This document shows, one piece after another, positions 58,013 to 64,000 of a stretch of DNA of 64,000 nt (within the stretch, counting starts at the first letter, position 1; the number at the start of each line of letters is the position of its first letter). The notes under the pieces were generated by a model. It was not told the DNA's origin and did no database searches. It saw nothing but the letters and a program-made list of their open reading frames with translations. The DNA comes from Aricia agestis. Lineage: Eukaryota; Arthropoda; Insecta; Lepidoptera; Lycaenidae. Location of the stretch: positions 17,963,980 to 18,027,979 of the forward strand of contig NC_056407.1 of NCBI RefSeq assembly GCF_905147365.1, written 5' to 3'. The translations under genes were made by a program, and so were the position numbers.

Positions 58013-58953
58013 TAAAGGTAATAGTAAAAGTAAAGTAAGTAAGTAGGTTGGGGAAAATGTCTTTTCGCATTATAGTATGTATGGACTTTTCATAAAATCT
58101 CTTGGGCTATACCAATTGTATCTGGCTGATTTTGGTATCATTAAAGCGTATATATTTTAAGCGTATAAAAATAATGGTGTTATTAAAGCGTAATAAAAAG
58201 ATATTATGTCTGAGTTTTTAGTTTTTCTTACTGAAGAGCCAGAATTTCTATTTCTCACTAGCTGTCCCGGTGAACTTCGTGTCACTTTAAAACCTTCCCT
58301 GGACTTCTACGAATATTTTAAGACTAAAATTAGCCTAATCCGTTCAGCAGTTTGCGAGTTTTAGCGTTACTAACACAATTAAAAATCTATTTTTATATAT
58401 GTAAGTAAATACATTATAAACTTACAAATTATGACAATAAGAATCATTTTATAAAGTTCTGAATGAATTTAGGACCTAGATATATAATATTTTTATTCTT
58501 TCAACGTTGCTTTCAATATAAAAACGGACATGTACGACCTTCTTACGCTGGCAATTCTTGAATTGTCAGCGTAAAAACGGTCATCTTGTAATTTTAGCGA
58601 AAATATTTAAAATATTTAAAATTGTGTTATATCATTACAAACGGCCTACTGTTATAAGCTTAACAAATCAACCAAAAACATTGTGTTCATGTTTTATGAT
58701 AATCTACAGTAACAGTTTGAATCTTAAAAACGCTCTCCTGAAAACTACTACTTTTGACATTTTTTATTATTATTAAAAGCTTTTATTTAACTTGCTCTGT
58801 ATGTATGTAAGTATGTATGTTCGGGTGAAATCTTGGAACTCAATTTTGGAGTAGATATATTTAACTGATCTAGCTGAAATTTTGCAGGCATTTAGTTTGG
58901 ATGACAATACATGATATTGTATGTGATATCACTCTAAATCGAATATGGCCGAC
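58013..58953. other. Intergenic sequence with degraded repeats
   Basis: AT-rich. Contains a short CTAGCTGTCCCGGTGAACTT piece near 58259, related in form to Helitron ends, and TATGTATG-type simple sequence near 58797-58820. No gene. Confidence 0.35.
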
Positions 58954-59094
58954 TGTAGTGTATATCAAACCTCCCTCCTATATAAGTTAGGTTAATTAAT
59001 TATTAAGTTAGTTAATAAAGATCAGTCGCGACTAAAACATCTCTTTCAATCAGTCTCCCCTAAGCCGCACATTGCATGGCGACCCTGCCAGTGC
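58954..59094 (+). mobile_element. LTR plus primer-binding site of an LTR retrotransposon
   Basis: A possible LTR starts TGTAGTGTATATCAAACC and ends GCACATTGCA at 59076. It has a TATATAAG box (58979-58986) and AATAAA (59014-59019) in the right order. Immediately after it, TGGCGACCCTGCCAG (59077 on) is complementary to the 3' end expected of an insect arginine tRNA, as used by BEL/Pao and gypsy-type elements. The downstream 2 kb has no gag-pol frame and no second LTR was found. Confidence 0.5.
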
Positions 59095-59512
59095 TGCCTT
59101 GCGGCAGCGCTGTGCGGATGGTACAGGGTAAATACAATTATTAGTGAATTAATATAACTGGACTTCTAATTTAATATATGTGTAAAATGTGATTTTTTAA
59201 TGCGAATGCTAATTACTTATACGTTAATTTAAAAGTGTGGACAATAAAAGTGCTAGAAAAATGGACTTAGAGACTTAACGGCCGTTAGTTAGTTAAATAA
59301 GAGATAATGTAGGATTAGAAAAAATATGACTTAATAGTGTAGAGAGCAAAATAAATACAAATCTGTTAAAAGTGCAAATAAAAATATAACTTAGTGAAAA
59401 AAAAATGAAAATTTTTTAATGAGAACTTTAACTAAAATAAAAGAGTTGCAAGAATAATCTATTAAAAATAAATAGTTGCTGAAAAATCAAAATTTTGGAG
59501 TGGATATGTAAA

Positions 59513-59644
59513 GCAGGCAGCCGGGAGTTGATAGTGTCACATGAGAGGAATATGCAGGCAGCCGGGAGATATTGGAGTCGGATGAGAGGAAGGTAGAGCA
59601 GGCGGCCGGGAGATGCTCGTGTCGGAAGTGGATGCAGCCGGGAG
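59513..59644 (+). repeat. Four-copy GCAGGCAGCCGGGAG repeat
   Basis: GCAGGCAGCCGGGAG occurs at 59513 and 59554, as GCAGGCGGCCGGGAG at 59598, and shortened as GCAGCCGGGAG at 59634. ATGAGAGGAA is shared between units. It stands out in otherwise AT-rich sequence, about 430 bp after the primer-binding site. Confidence 0.65.
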
Positions 59645-59699
59645 AACAGAGAGACGAGGAAGAGAAATGCCATTCCAGCTGTTGTTTTATGTCTAAATT

Positions 59700-61640
59700 T
59701 TAATATATAAATTATATGTCGTATTTGTAACTACAGCGGTATGTATAAAATTGGTAACTAATTATGTTACAAGTTTACAAAATTTAAATTTTATGTTCAT
59801 ATAGAAATATCTGCTAGTTCCCTGTAGATAATAATAGAATTTGAGTAAAGTAACAAAACTCAGGTAATTGTTTTAGTACCTAAAAGGTACAAATGCATTT
59901 TCAGTTTAATAATATGACAATTTAATATAATTTTGGATAAAAGTTGTTAGAATTTTAGAAGTAAAGAATTCGATAAAAGTATGAAAGTAAAAAATTAACA
60001 GTTTATTTATTAGTGGAAAGTCAGATTGCTGTATGAAATAAATTAGTTTTTGCAAAATTTATAATATTGGTAATATTTTAATAACGTTTTACAATTAACT
60101 GACTTCATGGAATTTTCAAAAAGTTATATTTGATATAATAAGACATTTACTTGTAATTTTTTTGTGTGCATGTTAATTTTGTTTTGATGATAATATTATC
60201 AAATAATTCTGCATTATTTTTGGAAAAGATTTTCAGAGAATTACGTTTTGGCAGTTATTAAGTATTTTTTAATATCTTTAAGTCATTTATTTAATGTTTT
60301 GAGAGTAAAAATAAATAAATAATGGTATTATAAATTATTTTACAACTTAGAAACTTGTAAAATTTTTAGGTATTGGAAGATAAGTTAATATAAAAGTTTA
60401 AAGAAAATAATGTCAAAAGAAAAATTAATTTGTAGAAAAGAATAATAATTGGAATAATATTCTAAAATAAAATGTGACTTTGGTGATGTTTTTGTGCTTT
60501 CGTAGAGAAAAACTTAGAAATTTTAAATAGGGTGTTGACGATGAATTTTTGTATGGAAAAAGTTTTGGTATAAGTAGCGCAAGAATATTATTTTGTTTAT
60601 AAAGTATGTTACAGTATAATAATAAATAAATACTATGTATAGTATGACAAAAGAATTTCAAAAATAGGAAATTGTGTAGAACAATGGTAATTTTGTAGAG
60701 TTGAAGAATGAAGGGTTCTTAATTTTGTTTTTGGAATAGAGGAATACATAGCAACTCATAACTAATCAAATAATATACGCAGTTGGTTAAAACATGTAGG
60801 TTCCGCGGTGCCAACTCAGCATTCGCGCAATAACAATGAAATGTAAGTAGATACTTTTCTAAGCGACTTTACCAAAGGGGAAGCTTGTTTGTCCCACTAA
60901 ATATATTTTATTCATAAGGTTCTTGGTACAAACCAAGTATAATTTTGTTTAAATGGTTTTAATCAACATAAATTCCTTAAAAAAAGGTACTTATAGATTT
61001 CGTAGCAACAGGATCTTTTATTTTAGTTTTGATTCTTTTATTTTTTGATTTTAGAGATTTAAACTATTCACAAAATATTCCGTTTTAAATAAGTAATTAA
61101 TTGAACCAAAATAGCTTTATTTTAAATCATTTTTAAATTATTCAATAGTTAACAATCTTGTCTTTTGTGCGTAATTTCTTATTTTTTCAAATTTTAGTTA
61201 AAGTAGTCAAAGATTCAAATAGGTCAGTAGTTATGTAAAATGTTAAATTTATTTTGTTTTTATTTGCAAACTGCAAAGATTATTTTTTTGTCACAGGAAC
61301 CAAATTTAGGTTATAATAATATGTATTTAACTATTTACATTTACAGTATAGTGTACAATATGGGTGGTCCAAAAGAGATCATCATATTTTGGTATCGCAT
61401 AACAATATCAAAACATTTGGTGCATCATATTTGGTACAAAGGTAAACATAAGAAACGTGATGCAATGAGTTTATGCATCCAAATATGTCATGTAACCGCA
61501 GTCCATATTTATGTTTGAATATCCAGTAATTTATTTCCAGTACTTTGTTGCAAAATTTACAATCATCATAATTAGCATGCATTCTGGGCATCAATTTTAT
61601 AAAATTTTCAGAACTAATAGTTTCATAAGTATGTTTTTAA
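59700..61640. other. Very AT-rich tract without recognised genes
   Basis: Short open frames only. It may be the untranslated leader of the LTR element to the left, but no protein signature supports this. Confidence 0.35.
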
Positions 61641-61649
61641 ATAACATAT

Positions 61650-61779
61650 CACTAGGCTCGGTATCCGATGAAAATGATATTTTCTAGAAATGATTCCTAG
61701 CTAGATCGATTTATCGCCCCCGAAACCCCCTATATACTAAATTTCATGAAAATCGTTGGAGCCGATTCCGAGATTCCAA
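61650..61779 (-). mobile_element. Helitron-like family C fragment, reversed
   Basis: CGATTTATCGCCCCCGAAAC, CCCCTATATACTAAATTTCA and CGATTCCGAGATTCCAAT match the copy at 37919-38240. The hairpin-bearing 3' end is missing. Confidence 0.55.
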
Positions 61780-61958
61780 TAAAACATTTAATTTTCTAAA
61801 ATGAATTTTGTTTTTGTCGCAGACAACATAAGTATACGTTACGTAGTTGATAACATATTTCTAAATTAAGTAAGTAGTTTAAAATTATTTTTCAAATTTA
61901 ATAAAATTTCTAATGTAACTGAGTATTTAAAAAAAAACTTTATTATTTTTATTCATAA

Positions 61959-62962
61959 CTAGCTGTTGCCCGTGACTTCGTCCGCGTGGACTTCAGTTTA
62001 TAGCGCGCGGTGTCAACAAAATTTGTGTCAAATTTAAAAACTTTTTAAAACCCTGGTAAGTGGTACCCCTCTTAGGGCCGCGCAGTGCGCTACACCGGAA
62101 TGGCAGCGCTGAAAGTGCTCGCCTCGCCGCTGTCATTCCGGTGTAGCGCGGCCCTTAATTAATCAAAATACCCAAAAACAGCTGTGCAGTGTGCACATAA
62201 TCTATACTAATATTATAAATGCGAAAGTATCTCTGTCTGTCTGTCTGTCTGTCAGTCTCGCTTTCACGCCAAACGCCAAAACTACCGAACCGATTGTAAT
62301 GAAATTTTGTATACAGATAGTCTAAAGCCTGAGAAAGGACATAGGCTACTTTTTTACTGGAAAAAAGGGTTGTAAGGGTCGTAAATTTGTTCAAAAAATT
62401 CATAATAGATGGCGCCGTGCGTCTTCTACATCGCGCTGACGCTTGCTCAAAAGTCTTTCTATAAGAGGTGGTATCATCTTACATTTAATTCTCGATTTTT
62501 TTCGATTGTTATTTCTATTCTACGGTATTAAATAACTCAGTACTTTATCTGTGCAGGCAGTGACGTAACCTTATGACCAAATTTCACCAACGACTGTTAA
62601 AGTTAATGCTCGAATTAGTATCACGTTAGCTGTTTCGTTTTTCATATGAATGAAAGAGAAGACAGGACATTTTAACAAGCTGTTAACACTAACAGACGTT
62701 GGTGAAATTGGGGCTAAACCTATCAATGATAAATAGTTTATGGGTAAAGTTGTGTAATTGGGGGGCTAAATAAGCTTTAAAATTTGGCATAAAATATAAA
62801 GTTTAATATAAAAAAATGAAGTACATATTGTGTGCACACTGCACAGCTGTATTGATTTAAGGGGTACCAGGGTTTTTTTATAAAAGCTTTTGACACCAAT
62901 TTTGTTGACATCGCGCGCTATAAACTGAAGTCCACGCGGACGAAGTCACGGGCAACAGCTAG
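61959..62962. mobile_element. 1004-bp Helitron-like element with 3'-type ends on both sides (copy 2)
   Basis: Same length and layout as 34565-35568, with CTAGCTGTTGCCCGTGACTT at the left and AAGTCACGGGCAACAGCTAG at the right. The G-to-A/C-to-T difference in the tail is mirrored in both arms. The arm hairpin and the CTATACTAATATTATAAATG internal start are also present. Confidence 0.72.
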
Positions 62963-62987
62963 TATAATATAATATTGTAATTGGGAA

Positions 62988-63404
62988 GAGTTTGTTTGTT
63001 TGTTTGAACGCGCTAATCTCAGGAACTACTAGTCCGATTTGAAAAATTCTTTCAGTGTTAGGTAGCCCATTAATCGAGGAAGGCTATAGGTTATATTTTA
63101 TCGCGCTAAAATTAATAGGAGCGAAGAAATAGAGGAAAGTGTGGAAAAAACGGGAGAAATTATTTTACATGGCTTATTTGAACGCGCTAATCTCAGGAAG
63201 TACTGGTCCGATTTGAAAAATTCTTTCAGTGTTATATCTAACACTGAAAGAATTGTGGGCCTTTTTCGATATATCGAAAAAGGCTAAAGGCTATATTTTA
63301 TCACGCTAAAACTAATGGGAGCGAAGAAATAGAGGAAAATGTGGAAAAAACGGGAACAACTATAAACTAAAGTCCACGCGGACGAAGTCGCGGGCAATAG
63401 CTAG
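62988..63404 (+). mobile_element. Chimeric Helitron-like element
   Basis: The body is the GAACGCGCTAATCTCAGG tandem-repeat type, but the tail (ACTAAAGTCCACGCGGACG ... CAATAGCTAG|T) is that of the 1004-bp family. Suggests recombination or template switching between the two families. Confidence 0.55.
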
Positions 63405-64000
63405 TATTATAATAACGGAGATGGATAATTTTTAGTGTCCGACCGAAGGTCTATTTTGGGCTTAAGCCGATTAATCGGCAATCGCCACAACCTTCGGCCG
63501 AAGCCGAAAAACAAAATAGAGCAAATATTTAAGATGAGCTCTCATACAACAAACGCTACTTTGGCCTTTTTTGCTCAACATAAATATTGGCAACAGAGGT
63601 ACTTGACAATATGACTACAAAATACTCAATTTAATTGTTCGTAATAATTTATTCGTTCCATTTGGTACTGATAGGTTCAAAATAATACATTTGCATCCTC
63701 CATCATTCCTTATTTTATCCCCATGGAGGTTGAATTTATCGAAATCCTATTTAAGCCAATGTCTTCATCATAAAGATTTAAATCTTTAATAATTTTAGTT
63801 CAATCAGTCGAAAGTCTATCAAAATTTATAAAAACTTTCATCGCCTATTTCAGGAGTAGACTTTATTAAAACTCTTTCTTATTGGAGGCCTACGTCATAG
63901 TCGCTTTATGCATACAAAGTCTCTACCCGATCGGTTTAAAATTTACAAAGTTTCATGCAAAATTTCATCCCCTATTTTACCCCCTTAGGGGTGAATTTTT
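63405..64000. other. Right-edge sequence with dispersed repeat
   Basis: CCTTCGGCCGAAGCCGAAAA near 63490 and the CCCCTATTTTACCCCCTTAG end at 63970-63990 look like dispersed repeat ends. No gene. Confidence 0.35.

Noticed and set aside
1..64000. CRISPR arrays, operons, phage or bacterial features
   Set aside because: None seen; the direct repeats present are microsatellites or transposon-internal tandem units in a eukaryotic sequence.

Overview
This window is animal, and almost certainly lepidopteran, nuclear DNA. It is AT-rich. Its protein-coding genes are split into short exons with GT/AG introns, and the space between and inside them is packed with transposon debris of types familiar from moths and butterflies. 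These include Helitrons ending in a hairpin plus CTAG, TGTC-rich short repeats, tRNA-derived SINEs, TA-, TAA- and 8-bp-TSD DNA elements, and LINE fragments. No prokaryotic-type operons, rRNA, true tRNA genes or CRISPR arrays were seen.

Six conserved genes can be rebuilt exon by exon. (1) HECTD1 E3 ubiquitin ligase, minus strand, 16246 down to 385, is the N-terminal 616 codons in 12 exons and runs off the left edge. (2) DYNC2LI1, the dynein-2 light intermediate chain of intraflagellar transport, plus strand, 27657-33165, has 4 exons. (3) TTC8/BBS8, a BBSome subunit, minus strand, 37799-35616, has 5 exons and a shortened, diverged C-terminus. (4) GPA2, the thyrostimulin-type glycoprotein hormone alpha subunit, plus strand, 41995-43393, has 3 exons and is complete. 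(5) VPS54, a GARP tethering subunit, plus strand, 49662-52392, has 2 exons and an N-terminal C2H2-like motif. (6) ALG7/DPAGT1, the first enzyme of N-glycan assembly, minus strand, 56084-54456, has 5 exons and is complete.

The strongest functional story is DYNC2LI1 and TTC8. These two ciliary-transport genes lie tail to tail, and each has an RFX-type X-box 50-85 bp upstream of its start codon.

Region by region: 1-16.5 kb is HECTD1 with a LINE, a hAT-like element and several MITEs in its introns. 16.5-27 kb is a repeat nest. 27-38 kb is the ciliary gene pair. 38-41 kb is Helitrons and MITEs. 42-43.4 kb is GPA2. 43.8-49 kb holds a tandem-repeat Helitron and a P-element-like transposon carrying a THAP exon. 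49.6-56.1 kb is VPS54 and ALG7, convergent. 56-64 kb is SINEs, an LTR fragment and further Helitrons.

The repeat nests hold several occupied-site/empty-site pairs that define insertion rules directly from this sequence. They include a Helitron inserted A|TC...CTAG|T into a TA-flanked MITE, and a 2.06-kb TA-flanked element inserted into a Helitron.
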